From Eubacteriaceae bacterium (GTDB lineage Bacteria > Bacillota > Clostridia > Eubacteriales > Anaerofustaceae): a stretch of 60,573 nucleotides of DNA. The translations under genes and the position numbers were made by a program. Positions 1 to 8,459 of the stretch are shown here, in pieces. A model generated the notes under the pieces. The model did not search any database, had not been told where the DNA came from, and saw nothing but the letters and a program-made list of their open reading frames with translations. The stretch spans positions 1 through 60,573 of the forward strand of contig WRIY01000013.1 in NCBI GenBank assembly GCA_009782515.1, read 5' to 3'. The stretch's first letter is position 1; every line of letters starts with the position of its first letter.

Positions 1-1269
1 CAATGGGTAAAATTATCGGATATGCTCCCCGCACACGCGGGGATGGACCTATACCCTTATATATCCAAACAGCCTATCCCTTATGCTCCCCGCACACGCG
101 GGGATGGACCTTCAAATGAAGGAGTTATAACACATGTGCGTAAATGCTCCCCGCACACGCGGGGATGGACCCAAAGTATACAATAGGGATTGCTTGCTAG
201 GATTATGCTCCCCGCACACGCGGGGATGGACCCGCGAGCGCTCCCGCCAAATTCCGTTTGTGCACATGCTCCCCGCACACGCGGGGATGGACCAGGAAGG
301 CTTTAAGGATATGAGCACATTCTATAATGCTCCCCGCACACGCGGGGATGGACCTTTCGATTTCGCCTTTGCGTGCTTTTGCTGCTTATGCTCCCCGCAC
401 ACGCGGGGATGGACCCGTCAAGTTGCAAAACACCAGATGGCACGGTAAATGCTCCCCGCACACGCGGGGATGGACCCATGGTGCAGCCCATAGTGAGGCT
501 TTCCCTCGGATGCTCCCCGCACACGCGGGGATGGACCCATCCGGTATTGCCTATCCAGTCGAAACAGCTCATGCTCCCCGCACACGCGGGGATGGACCCC
601 ATGTGGGAGCGCATTTCGTCCGGCATCGACAATGCTCCCCGCACACGCGGGGATGGACCGCAGCTAGCGCGAAATAGAACATATTATTGCGAATGCTCCC
701 CGCACACGCGGGGATGGACCCTGAAACACGCCAACGGTATCCCCCTGCTGGTAATGCTCCCCGCACACGCGGGGATGGACCCGATATACTAGTAGTAGAT
801 AGACGGAGGGAACAATGCTCCCCGCACACGCGGGGATGGACCTTTATGATTCTAGGGGGAAAAGGTTTGTTCCCAATGCTCCCCGCACACGCGGGGATGG
901 ACCCATCCTGTGGCAGTACGAGGGCGACTTTGTTCTATGCTCCCCGCACACGCGGGGATGGACCCTAATTCTGGCGTTTCAACAAAAGAAAGTTTTTATG
1001 CTCCCCGCACACGCGGGGATGGACCTTGCTTGGCGCTATGTTCGCCAACTCTTCCTTTATGCTCCCCGCACACGCGGGGATGGACCCTCTGTGGGCTTGA
1101 TTTCGTTTGTAGGCTTTAAATGCTCCCCGCACACGCGGGGATGGACCCCACAACCATCCGTTGCCTGACCATGTTCATGCATGCTCCCCGCACACGCGGG
1201 GATGGACCTGCAGTATACAATGACAAGTCATTAAAAGATGAATGCTCCCCGCACACGCGGGGATGGACC
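1..1269 (+). CRISPR. CRISPR array, type I-E-like, 21 repeats in window
   Basis: Twenty-one complete 28-bp repeats start at 22 and then every 61 bp up to 1242, separated by twenty 33-bp spacers. Bases 1-21 are the tail of another spacer, so the array runs on to the left of the window. Each repeat begins ATGCTCCCCGCAC and ends GCGGGGATGGACC; the CCCCGC/GCGGGG arms form the crRNA hairpin. All repeats look identical, including the last. The repeat form and 28/33 spacing match type I-E arrays (Cas6e/Cascade); in that type the strand shown is the crRNA strand, so leader and cas genes should lie to the left, outside the window. No cas gene is in view, so the subtype is inferred from the repeat alone. 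By eye no spacer matches the rest of the window. Confidence 0.97.
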
Positions 1270-2697
1270 TAAAAAAGGGGCTGTTGCGAATCTATGAAAG
1301 TAGATTCCAACAGCCTCTGCCCTTGAGCATATCTGCTGCTTCGGCGCATTTGCCTTGCCATCAGGGCTTGCATCAGCGCCCTCGCTTATGTTGCCCCTTT
1401 GGATCGGCTCGCCCTTATATTCGCAGCCTTCGCTTTTGTATACCGATATTTCTGTTATGAAGCCGGTTTTGCCTGTCTTCTTGTATGTATAGGCGAAAGG
1501 CAGCTTTTTGCCTGCGACGCACGTGTATGTGCCGCTTTCTTCGTCGTAGGCCATGTTTTCCCGAAGGGCTATGTTTTTCTTGAAGCTTCTCTTTTTCCTC
1601 TTTTGCTTGTCGCTTGGAGCAATATATGCCTTGATGCCCTCGCTTTTAAGATAGGCAAGGCTTTCCTCGCTGTCGTAGCCCGAGTCGCACACAGCGCTAT
1701 TAAAATGCATGCCGAGCTTCTTTAGGGCTTCGAGCATGGGCATGAGTTCGGCAGAGCCGTTTCTGCTCTGCGGCACTGTTGCGCCAACAATATATTCTGA
1801 AGCAACAGCTGCCTGGACATTGTAGGCCGGCTTAAGCTGCCCGTTTCTCATGTGATCGTCTTTCATTCTCATGAATGTTGCGTCTGGATCCGTTTTTGAA
1901 AAGCTGTTTCGGCTTGGCCCCATTGTCGAAAGCTTTTGGATGTAGCCGGCTATTCTTTCTGCCAGGCTCTCGGCATTCTCAGCAGCTTTTTGCTGCGCGC
2001 TCTTTCTTGAGCCTTTGCCGTGGGCTTCTGCCAGCCCGAGCGCCTCCATCTCAAGGCGCAAGAGTGCAGCGATCCCTGAAAGCAGCTGCGGGGCTTGCTC
2101 TGTGGCAGGCTCTGCCCCTGCTTGCTGGATGCCAAGCAGGGCGCAGGCCTCGCTGAGCGCTTCGGGGGCCTTTGCGAGCGCTTTCGCAAGCCATTTTTCA
2201 ACAGAGCCTCTCCATGCAAAGGTGTAGCGGCCTGCAAAAGACTCGATTTTGGTTCCATCTTGAAAGAATGCTTCAAATGAGATCTCTCCCGCTTCGGCAA
2301 GCAGCTGGGCAATTTGCGCTGCAGCGCTCTCGGCGCCACAGCATCGCGCCATGGCGCTGCGGTGGCGCGAGCAAGTGCTGTGGCTGGGAGGGCTGGCGCC
2401 TCCGAGAAGCCATATGGCGCCAATGCCTTCTTTGCACATTTTCTCGATTTCCCTTGTTGATCGCTTGCCGATGCAATTTGCGTATATGAAGATCGCAATC
2501 ATGAGCCTTGGATCGAAAGGGTGGCGGCCAAGGCTTGAGAACTCATTTTCGTACTCGCTAATGTCTATTTGGCTGACAAGCCAATGCGCCATCTCAGCGG
2601 CGCCGCCGCCGGGTAGGGCAGCCTCCGCTTCGATCGCATGCCCATCGCGCTCGAAGCGGACAGTGGCAGTTTGTGGCTCAAAAATTATATTTTGCAT
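1231..2697 (-). CDS. IS1182-family transposase, C-terminally defective
   Basis: DDE transposase of the IS1182 type. The N-terminal DUF772-like region shows HPFDPRLMIAIFIYANCIG, a central DGTKIES stretch may hold the first catalytic Asp, and a VCDSGYDSEESLAYL block matches the second. The start at 2697 (MQNIIFEPQ) is preferred over a TTG at 2730. The family normally continues after the YTC..GK block through a Cys-rich region to a conserved block with the catalytic Glu; here the frame instead runs into unrelated residues, through the left inverted repeat without a stop, and ends in the CRISPR repeat, adding antisense-repeat residues (GPSPRVRGA). I infer an internal 3' deletion and no activity. 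Its transcript would run antisense to the CRISPR array. Confidence 0.75.
   Translation of the reverse strand: MQNIIFEPQTATVRFERDGHAIEAEAALPGGGAAEMAHWLVSQIDISEYENEFSSLGRHPFDPRLMIAIFIYANCIGKRSTREIEKMCKEGIGAIWLLGGASPPSHSTCSRHRSAMARCCGAESAAAQIAQLLAEAGEISFEAFFQDGTKIESFAGRYTFAWRGSVEKWLAKALAKAPEALSEACALLGIQQAGAEPATEQAPQLLSGIAALLRLEMEALGLAEAHGKGSRKSAQQKAAENAESLAERIAGYIQKLSTMGPSRNSFSKTDPDATFMRMKDDHMRNGQLKPAYNVQAAVASEYIVGATVPQSRNGSAELMPMLEALKKLGMHFNSAVCDSGYDSEESLAYLKSEGIKAYIAPSDKQKRKKRSFKKNIALRENMAYDEESGTYTCVAGKKLPFAYTYKKTGKTGFITEISVYKSEGCEYKGEPIQRGNISEGADASPDGKANAPKQQICSRAEAVGIYFHRFATAPFLGPSPRVRGAFIF
1279..1315. repeat. Terminal hairpin at left end of the IS1182-like element
   Basis: GGCTGTTG, one extra C and GAATCTA (1279-1294) pair with TAGATTC and CAACAGCC (1301-1315), giving a near-perfect 15-bp stem with a 6-nt loop inside the IS end. 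It lies between the array and the rest of the element and may shield it from read-through or serve transposase binding. Confidence 0.6.
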
Positions 2698-2917
2698 TTC
2701 ATCCCGCCTATAGCCTTGCCAAGAGCCCAAACTGTGGTAGCCTGTAAGCAGCTCTTTGGTTATGGCTTATTTGTTTATTAATTGCAGGATGCCACAAAAT
2801 TTGCCAAAGAGCTACAATTATTTTTGCGCACAAGAGCTGTTCTCTATTAGTAACACTGCAATCAAATTGCCTGCATTGGCGGGCTTGCAGTATGAATGCA
2901 GCTATAATATAGCAAAT

Positions 2918-2957
2918 ATGCTGGAAGGCAGAGTATTTCATCTCTGCCTTCCAGCAT
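2918..2957. terminator. Hairpin upstream of the transposase gene inside the IS
   Basis: A perfect 16-bp stem (2918-2933 with 2942-2957, ATGCTGGAAGGC... arms) around an 8-nt loop. The nearest T-run lies 14 bp downstream on the plus strand, so it is not a textbook terminator. Placed between the IS right end and the transposase, it could block transcription entering from outside. The rest of 2731-3004 holds no convincing gene. Confidence 0.5.
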
Positions 2958-3044
2958 TTCGTCGTTAGTATTTTTTTCTAGAAAGGGACTTCTGCAACAG
3001 CCCCATGTGCCTTTCAATTACGCTGCAGAAACCTTTGCTAATTT

Positions 3045-3794
3045 CTAGATGTCGACGCTAAAGCTTTCACCATCAAGGCTGCCTCCATACACATACACCA
3101 TTTTCGTTCTATGGCTTACAGAAAGCCACATTTTTTCTTTAGAGGTTCTAGAAAGATTATAGTTTATGTAAAATGATCGGCTCTCCATTTCTGGCACAAC
3201 ATCGAGTATTATTCGGTCTAAATCCTTTATATGGCTTATTATCTCTTCCTTGCTTGGATACTCATCAACGGTAAAGCTGATTTCGAAATACCCGCTTGAC
3301 CTTTGCTGGACATCGCTTAGAGTGGGCAATGCCCCATAGCCATTAAAAGCGTCGCTGTCCAGGCTTATGTTAAGATCGAATGTATAATTCTCGCTGCACA
3401 AAGAAGACATAGCGATTTCTCTTGTAAGAGTTCCTTTTGTCTCTGCATAGACAGGGTTCTCTTCACTGCTCAAGTAAAGGCTTAAATAATCGATCCCCCA
3501 TTGGCTTCTGGCTAGCTCTCCTATAAAATCGTCATAAATGCTTCCCTTGCTGTAATATGAAACAGAAAAGCGCTCATTAAGAAGCGGGCTTGAAACCTTA
3601 AGCCGGTAGCAGCTGTAGCCATTTAGCTTAGGCAAAGACATGCTCCTTGCTTTAAAGCCTTGGTTTCCATATCTGCTGTTTAATGCGTCGATAACGTTTC
3701 TAGACACTGTTAAATCAACAGTAAGCAGCAGAGCAAACAGTGCAATAGCAATTATGAGCATGGCTATAGCTGCAGGCCTTTTTTTCCTGTACAT
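3045..3794 (-). CDS. Hypothetical membrane-anchored protein
   Basis: 249 aa. A basic start (MYRKKRP) is followed by one hydrophobic helix at about residues 9-28 and then a soluble, probably extracytoplasmic domain of about 220 residues with no motif I recognise. No Cys lipobox, so it is likely a signal-anchored protein. It stands alone: the IS lies downstream (left) and phoU is divergent on the right. The coding frame is open over its full length with typical codon use, which supports a real gene. I cannot assign a function. Confidence 0.7.
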   Translation of the reverse strand: MYRKKRPAAIAMLIIAIALFALLLTVDLTVSRNVIDALNSRYGNQGFKARSMSLPKLNGYSCYRLKVSSPLLNERFSVSYYSKGSIYDDFIGELARSQWGIDYLSLYLSSEENPVYAETKGTLTREIAMSSLCSENYTFDLNISLDSDAFNGYGALPTLSDVQQRSSGYFEISFTVDEYPSKEEIISHIKDLDRIILDVVPEMESRSFYINYNLSRTSKEKMWLSVSHRTKMVYVYGGSLDGESFSVDI

Positions 3795-4011
3795 TTTGAC
3801 CTCCGAGTATTCAGATATCTACACTATACCATTTTTCGATGTTGTGATATATGCATCTCCAATAATAGCGCCTTATTCTTCTAAGCAGCAATGACTTTAG
3901 AATGCTTGTCGGCAAACTCAAAAAGGCCTATACTAGCAATAGCCACCAAAATACAGCTATCAGATCCCATTAAAATACGATCTGGCAACAATTTGCAGGG
4001 AGGATTGGCTG

Positions 4012-4659
4012 ATGCGCGAATCATACACAAAAATGCTCGACAAGCTGCATAATGACCTTATATCGATGGGGCAGTTATGCGAAGAAGCAATAACCAATGC
4101 CATAAGCGGCCTTATGGACGAAGACAATGACATGATGGATATAGCAATAAAGCTGGAAGCAGAAATCGATATAGCAGAGCGTGAAATTGATTTTCTATGT
4201 ACAAGGCTTCTTCTGCGGGAGCAGCCTGTAGCAGGGGATCTAAGGCAGATTAGCACAGCACAGCGAATGATCACTGATCTTGAAAGGATTGGAGATCAAG
4301 CGCGTGACATTGCCGAACTGTCAAAATACCTCATTGGCAGCAAGACAAAATCCGCAGTAAAGCTTCAGGAAATGGCAATAGAGTCGATTAAGATGCTTAC
4401 AGACGGCATACAGTCCTTCGTAGTGTCAAACGTTGAGCTGGCCAATGACGTCATAAAGCATGATGACATTGTTGACAGCCTATTTGTTGATGTCAAGTCA
4501 AAGCTGGCAAGCATTATTATAGCTGATGCCAATATAGCCTCAGAGGCGCTTGATATCTTGATGATTGCAAAGTATCTTGAAAGGATCGCCGATCATGCTG
4601 TGAACATTGCAGAATGGTCTGTTTACTCTATAACAGGCCAGTACCCGGAGCTGCACTAA
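4012..4659 (+). CDS. phoU: PhoU-family phosphate signalling protein
   Basis: 215 aa, the usual PhoU length. Two PhoU three-helix repeats are visible, each with the metal-binding signature: DLERIGDQARDIAE at residues 89-102 and YLERIADHAVNIAEW near 190-204. PhoU links the Pst phosphate transporter to the PhoR/PhoB two-component system and damps phosphate uptake. A GGGAGG site lies 8 bp before the ATG, and a good terminator follows at 4662. No pst genes are adjacent, so here it is a single-gene unit; which transporter it serves cannot be seen. An alternative is a PhoU-domain partner of a Na/Pi cotransporter. Confidence 0.93.
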   Translation: MRESYTKMLDKLHNDLISMGQLCEEAITNAISGLMDEDNDMMDIAIKLEAEIDIAEREIDFLCTRLLLREQPVAGDLRQISTAQRMITDLERIGDQARDIAELSKYLIGSKTKSAVKLQEMAIESIKMLTDGIQSFVVSNVELANDVIKHDDIVDSLFVDVKSKLASIIIADANIASEALDILMIAKYLERIADHAVNIAEWSVYSITGQYPELH

Positions 4660-4661
4660 TT

Positions 4662-4705
4662 CTGCGCTAAAGCCGGTTTGCATTTCAAGCCGGCTAAGCA
4701 GTTTT
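4662..4705 (+). terminator. Rho-independent terminator after phoU
   Basis: Nested arms CTGC/GCAG and AGCCGG/CCGGCT (4671-4676 with 4690-4695) form a stem that ends in TTTTC at 4702, directly after the phoU stop. Confidence 0.75.
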
Positions 4706-4765
4706 CGGTATGTGCTTTTGCGGGTTCATCCTGCGCTAGCTATAAATGCATTGGCTTTTGAAATC

Positions 4766-5200
4766 TTAGGCAAAAGGAATTGCGCTTAGCTCGGCTCGCA
4801 GATATGCTCCAAGGCGATCATGAAAGCCTAAGCCTCTATAAAAGGCAAGCAGCCCTTCATTCATGCTGTTTGGCATTACTTGCATATGCGTTGCCCCTTT
4901 GGATACGATATGCTTCATAGCAAACAGCGAAGCTTCTTTAGCAAGCCCCATTCTTCGGTAGCTTGGGTGGGTAACGACATTTTCGAGCATGCCAAATTTC
5001 TCGCTGCCTGCATAAGCCAGGTAGCAAGTGGCGCTAGAGGCAATTATTCCATCCAAAGCAGCAACTGCAACAGCATAATTATCGCTGTCGATTATTGGCC
5101 TTAGCAGGCTAGGCTCAAAGCATCTGCTCAGCAGGTGCTGGCCATACAGCTCAGCCAGATTTGGAATATCTTTGGCTTCTGCCATTCTTATACAAGCCAA
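4766..5200 (-). CDS. GNAT-family N-acetyltransferase
   Basis: 144 aa. The layout fits a GNAT fold: N-terminal IRMAEAKDIPNLAELYGQ, then the acetyl-CoA site YRRMGLAKEASLFAMK (about residues 81-96) and a C-terminal FYRGLGFHDR. It transfers an acetyl group to an unknown small molecule or protein. It follows the MarR-type regulator by 7 bp on the same strand, so the two are probably one operon and the acetyltransferase a target of that regulator. The start is probably TTG at 5200; an in-frame ATG lies at 5185. Confidence 0.85.
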   Translation of the reverse strand: MACIRMAEAKDIPNLAELYGQHLLSRCFEPSLLRPIIDSDNYAVAVAALDGIIASSATCYLAYAGSEKFGMLENVVTHPSYRRMGLAKEASLFAMKHIVSKGATHMQVMPNSMNEGLLAFYRGLGFHDRLGAYLRAELSAIPFA

Positions 5201-5207
5201 GCCAGTT

Positions 5208-5684
5208 CTATCTGCCTTTTTTTCTGCCCGGGCCCCTGCGGCCTTGTGCCCTGGGTATTACGCCATACTCTTTTTCCATTCCATCAATTATCTTGTCCAG
5301 GCATGACTCAAATACCTCAACCTCACTTGGCTGAAGCTTGTCAAACACTGATGGTATCTCCAGCTCATGCGGCTGCTCCTCCAGCCCTTTTTCAGAAAGG
5401 GATACGAGCATCACGCGCCCATCATCCGGCGACTGCCTCTTTTGAACGAATTCTTTTTTTTCTAGCTTATTCAGAGTTTCATTAAGCGTCTGCGGCCTTA
5501 TGCCAACATGCACTGACAAATCCTTGATGCTTAGCTCGCCATTGCTTCTAAGCGCCTCTAGCACGCGGCCTTGGCCCCTTAGCGGGGTTCCGAATGGACC
5601 GTTGTTTTGATAGTCATGCGTGTGCTGGCGGTGCATAAGCCATGACAGTTTTGATAGCTTATTGTAGATTTCTTCTTTGCCCAT
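5208..5684 (-). CDS. MarR-family transcriptional regulator
   Basis: 158 aa winged-helix protein. The DNA-binding part reads LEALRSNGELSIKDLSVHVG, then TLNETLNKLEKKEFVQKRQS and the wing PDDGRVMLVSLSEKG, the typical MarR order. MarR proteins usually repress themselves and a neighbour and are released by a small ligand or oxidation. The gene starts the operon with the acetyltransferase. A TATAAT-like element lies about 40 bp upstream of the ATG. The C-terminal tail is rich in Arg, Lys and Gly. Ligand unknown. Confidence 0.9.
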   Translation of the reverse strand: MGKEEIYNKLSKLSWLMHRQHTHDYQNNGPFGTPLRGQGRVLEALRSNGELSIKDLSVHVGIRPQTLNETLNKLEKKEFVQKRQSPDDGRVMLVSLSEKGLEEQPHELEIPSVFDKLQPSEVEVFESCLDKIIDGMEKEYGVIPRAQGRRGPGRKKGR

Positions 5685-5896
5685 ATAATAATATCCTCAT
5701 AAACCGTTTCATTGCTTACATTATAGTAGATTGTTCGATTTACTGCTATGTTCAAGCAAAGCATTGCAGCTTTTTTGCTGCCACATTGCGAAATTATTTT
5801 CTAAGCAGGCCTCGGGCTTGGTGTAGAATTCTCCAAACTTCCGCATATTTTTATTATAATCTATTCATATCATAAGTGTGAAGAAAAGAGGGCCAC

Positions 5897-6373
5897 ATGA
5901 GGAAACTATGGATTGTGCTGGCTGCTGTTTTTTTAGCAGCATTGCCGGCATGCACAACAAAAAACAATGAAAATGCAGACAAGGCAGATGCCATGCAGAC
6001 ACAGATATTTAAGCACTGCCAGCTTGATGTTCCTGAAGGCTGGGTTGCTTCAGAGCACTCTGATGAAGGGTTTAATATAGTCAGGATATCTGATCCAAGC
6101 GATGGCGATGCATTCATTTCAGTAGAGTATGCAGAATTTACAGGCGGCTTTGATGATCCTGCTTCAGATTTGGAAAGCCTGATGGAGGCATACAGCGCTC
6201 AGCTCGGGCCTGGCGCTGAAATAAGCGGCATTGCAATGCAAAGCATTTATTCAGATGAAATAACATTATACCGTGGCAGCCATGATGGCTCTCTTGTAAT
6301 AGTCTTGCTGAGCAATATAAATGCTGAGAGCCCTAATGCAGCAGCGATTCTGAAATCCATAGCCTTTATGTAG
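5897..6373 (+). CDS. Hypothetical lipoprotein
   Basis: 158 aa. The N-terminus is a lipoprotein signal: MRKLWIVLAAVFLAALPAC with the lipobox LPAC (Cys19), so the mature protein is anchored to the outer face of the membrane. The mature part, after a polar Asn/Asp linker, resembles small PsbP-like or DUF-type domains (DVPEGWVASEHSDEGFNIVRIS...), but I cannot name a family with confidence. AAGAGG lies 7 bp before the ATG. It is transcribed alone, or with the PHP gene 110 bp downstream. Confidence 0.75.
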   Translation: MRKLWIVLAAVFLAALPACTTKNNENADKADAMQTQIFKHCQLDVPEGWVASEHSDEGFNIVRISDPSDGDAFISVEYAEFTGGFDDPASDLESLMEAYSAQLGPGAEISGIAMQSIYSDEITLYRGSHDGSLVIVLLSNINAESPNAAAILKSIAFM

Positions 6374-6485
6374 CGCCGGCATGCTAAAATGATACGAATC
6401 GGGCATTGAAATGTAAGCGTGGCAATTGCCCTTGCCGGCAAAGGCAGCAAAGCCCAAAAAAATATACAAAGCATGCATGCAGGAT

Positions 6486-7301
6486 ATGGATACAGCAGTA
6501 AAAGCAGATTTGCACACACATACAACATTCTCAGACGGTGACAGCAGCATTGAAGAAATCATCAACGCAGCAATCGCCAAAGGCATCGATGCCGTAGCCA
6601 TCACAGACCATGACACTGTCAGCCACTTTGGCAAAGTGCCTGAGAGAGCAGCGGTCCGGGTTTTAAAAGGCATTGAGATCTGCGCAGTCCACCCTGAAAC
6701 ATCAACGCGCACCCACATCCTTGGCTACAACATGCCAAACCCTGAGATCGCAGCTGAGGTATGCCTGCCATACCTTATCGCCAGAAACGAAAACTCTATG
6801 CGCCAAGCCGGCATTCTTATTGAGCTTGGCTACAGCATTGATATCGGCAAGCTTTCAAGGGCAGAGGGAAAATACCTTTATAAGCAGCATATTATGGACT
6901 GGCTCGTGTCTACAGGGCAAGCTGACAGCTACTTTGGCGATGACTATAAAGCAATCTTCAAGAACGCAGGCCCTTGCGACTTTGACATAGAATACTGTGA
7001 CTGCTTTACAGCCATTAATGCAATCAAGGCCTCAGGAGGCCTTGCAGTGCTTGCCCACGCAGGCCAGCAACAGAGCTTTTGGCTTGTCCGCGAACTCGCG
7101 AGGGCAGGCCTTGACGGGATTGAGCTTAACCACCAATCCCACAGCGATCTGGATAAGCTAAAGATAGCCTCGCTGGCTAAGCGCTACAGCCTGTTTATGA
7201 CAGGGGGCAGCGACTTTCATGGAAGGTATGAGCAACATGGCTATGGCGTGGGAGATATACTCTCCCACGAAAGCGGAGTAGAAGCTCTGCTGAGCCGCTA
7301 G
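6486..7301 (+). CDS. PHP-domain phosphoesterase
   Basis: About 271 aa. The PHP metal-site motifs are clear: DLHTHTTFSDGD at residues 8-19, ITDHDTVS, GIEI, a LAVLAHAGQ block, and GGSDFHG near the C-terminus. Family members of this size include 3',5'-nucleoside bisphosphate phosphatases and 5'-3' RNase AM-type enzymes; the exact substrate cannot be read from sequence. The ATG at 6486 begins the protein just before the first motif; the frame is open back to a TTG at 6426, and no start has a strong ribosome site, so the start is uncertain. It runs convergent with the effector-binding gene 3 bp beyond its stop. Confidence 0.87.
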   Translation: MDTAVKADLHTHTTFSDGDSSIEEIINAAIAKGIDAVAITDHDTVSHFGKVPERAAVRVLKGIEICAVHPETSTRTHILGYNMPNPEIAAEVCLPYLIARNENSMRQAGILIELGYSIDIGKLSRAEGKYLYKQHIMDWLVSTGQADSYFGDDYKAIFKNAGPCDFDIEYCDCFTAINAIKASGGLAVLAHAGQQQSFWLVRELARAGLDGIELNHQSHSDLDKLKIASLAKRYSLFMTGGSDFHGRYEQHGYGVGDILSHESGVEALLSR

Positions 7302-7304
7302 CTT

Positions 7305-7856
7305 TTAGCCGGCAGAGCCGGCAGCTTTCTTCAGAAGCGCCCATATTTCCATCTCGGGCCACTCCTGCACGCTAAACTTGTCATCTCTGTAAACTTCAAA
7401 CATTTCGCCTTTGTCAGAATACTCCCATCCCTCAAGGCTATTGATATATTTATCCAAGTTTTTATAGCCTGAATCAAGCTCAGTTGTCGTTATTGTTTGC
7501 ACATCAATGCCGCTAAAGACGATAGTTGCGTATACTCCGGTTGGTATTTCATAGCCGTTTAGGCCTGGCGGCATTTCTTCAGGCGTAATCGCTGCTGCTT
7601 TGTCTCCCATCAAATAGTCGAACTCTTTTGTTATCGGGTCATAATTTGCCAAAATGCCAAAGCGCATTATCGGCGAAATGCGCCCGGGTATGCTTGAGGG
7701 CACATCATCTGAAAAGTAGCTGTTGATCATATCAGCTATGTCGTTTTTGTAGCCTGCTTTTTCAGAATCCACTCTTACAGATTTCCCAATTACATAAATC
7801 GGCTCATCCAGTGTGAGCATTGATGCCTTTTGCTCTTTGCTTTTTTCAGTATCCAT
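7305..7856 (-). CDS. GyrI-like/AraC-type effector-binding domain protein
   Basis: 183 aa, a stand-alone small-molecule binding domain without a DNA-binding part. The pattern PIYVIGKSVRVD... at the start, then FGILANYDPITKEFDYLMG, EIPTGVYATIVFSG in the middle and EWPEMEIWALLKK at the end is that of GyrI-like (SOUL/effector-binding) domains, where the final Glu contributes to the ligand pocket. Such free-standing copies may sequester or hydrolyse drugs or signal to a partner. No regulator is adjacent. Function inferred from the fold pattern only. Confidence 0.7.
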   Translation of the reverse strand: MDTEKSKEQKASMLTLDEPIYVIGKSVRVDSEKAGYKNDIADMINSYFSDDVPSSIPGRISPIMRFGILANYDPITKEFDYLMGDKAAAITPEEMPPGLNGYEIPTGVYATIVFSGIDVQTITTTELDSGYKNLDKYINSLEGWEYSDKGEMFEVYRDDKFSVQEWPEMEIWALLKKAAGSAG

Positions 7857-7999
7857 ATATCTCGCTTTCTACCATATTAATATCGAAATGCCTTTTCATT
7901 TCCAGTATAGCATAAAAGCTCAATATTCGAATTTTCAATCGATTTTGCGCAATATAAAAACGCTTATGCTAAAAAGCTTAAGCGCTGTTATCGGCAAGC

Positions 8000-8446
8000 C
8001 TAGCTGCCTTGTTCAAAGACAATGCTTGCATCGGTTGGCAAGGCAAGCTTTGCTTCTGCTTCAATTGCCTTGAGTATGCCGGTAGGCACCAGGCATGTTG
8101 CATGCTTGCAGTACTTGCGGCATGTTTCAGTTACTGAGTTTTCTCCAAGGCTCGTAAAAATCTCTTCATATGCATCAACAGTGTTGATTTCGCCACTCAT
8201 TTCTTTATAGTAATTGCATTGAGTGTCAATCTCTATGGCAATGCCCCCATCGCCATCATCTGTTGCAGTGACTTTTGTTATAAGCTTGCAGGGGCCAGGC
8301 ATTATTGTTACTATCATTTCGATTCCTGAATGAACAGCATCCAGGTTTGCTTCACCTACCTCTCTGATTAGTATAGATAGACCATCTATAGTATAGCAAA
8401 TAGATATTGCTTGATCAAAATAGGCGAGCCGCTTGCCAATTTTCAT
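8000..8446 (-). CDS. Small Cys-containing protein, DUF6951-like
   Basis: 148 aa. The last hundred residues show a conserved-looking Cys pattern: CNYY, then CRKYCKHATCLVPTGILKAI and a closing LALPTDASIVFE. This resembles a family of small anaerobe proteins listed as DUF6951; I recall the pattern but could not check it. Function unknown; the cysteines suggest metal or Fe-S binding. It starts 13 bp left of the surface protein's stop, same strand, so the two may be co-transcribed. Confidence 0.6.
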   Translation of the reverse strand: MKIGKRLAYFDQAISICYTIDGLSILIREVGEANLDAVHSGIEMIVTIMPGPCKLITKVTATDDGDGGIAIEIDTQCNYYKEMSGEINTVDAYEEIFTSLGENSVTETCRKYCKHATCLVPTGILKAIEAEAKLALPTDASIVFEQGS

Positions 8447-8459
8447 TATTTCCCAAAGG

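Larger units (their letters stand above)
1277..3004 (-). mobile_element. IS1182-family insertion sequence, degenerate
   Basis: A 1.73-kb element bounded by inverted ends that start GGGGCTGTTGC (left, 1277; right, reverse of 2989-3004). It holds one leftward transposase gene with the DUF772-type N-terminal region of IS1182/IS5-like transposases. It sits 7 bp beyond the last CRISPR repeat. I see no clear target duplication. The left end folds into a long hairpin and the right part carries a 16-bp stem hairpin. The transposase lacks its usual C-terminal part, so this copy is probably non-autonomous. Family call is from protein motifs, not a database search. Confidence 0.8.

Noticed and set aside
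81..1168. Overlapping open frames on both strands across the CRISPR array
   Set aside because: They arise from the 28-bp repeat being translatable in all frames (PSPRVRGA, PAHAGMD, PRTRGDGP); no ribosome sites or real protein features.
1950..2498. 182-codon frame inside the IS1182 transposase
   Set aside because: Same strand, alternative frame of the transposase with Ala/Arg-rich shadow composition; no ribosome site.
2708..2941. 77-codon frame upstream of the transposase
   Set aside because: Spans the IS promoter region and the hairpin arm; composition and lack of ribosome site argue against a gene.
1270..3010. Target-site duplication around the IS1182-like element
   Set aside because: Flanks TAAAAAA and ATGTGCC show no matching sequence, so none is claimed.
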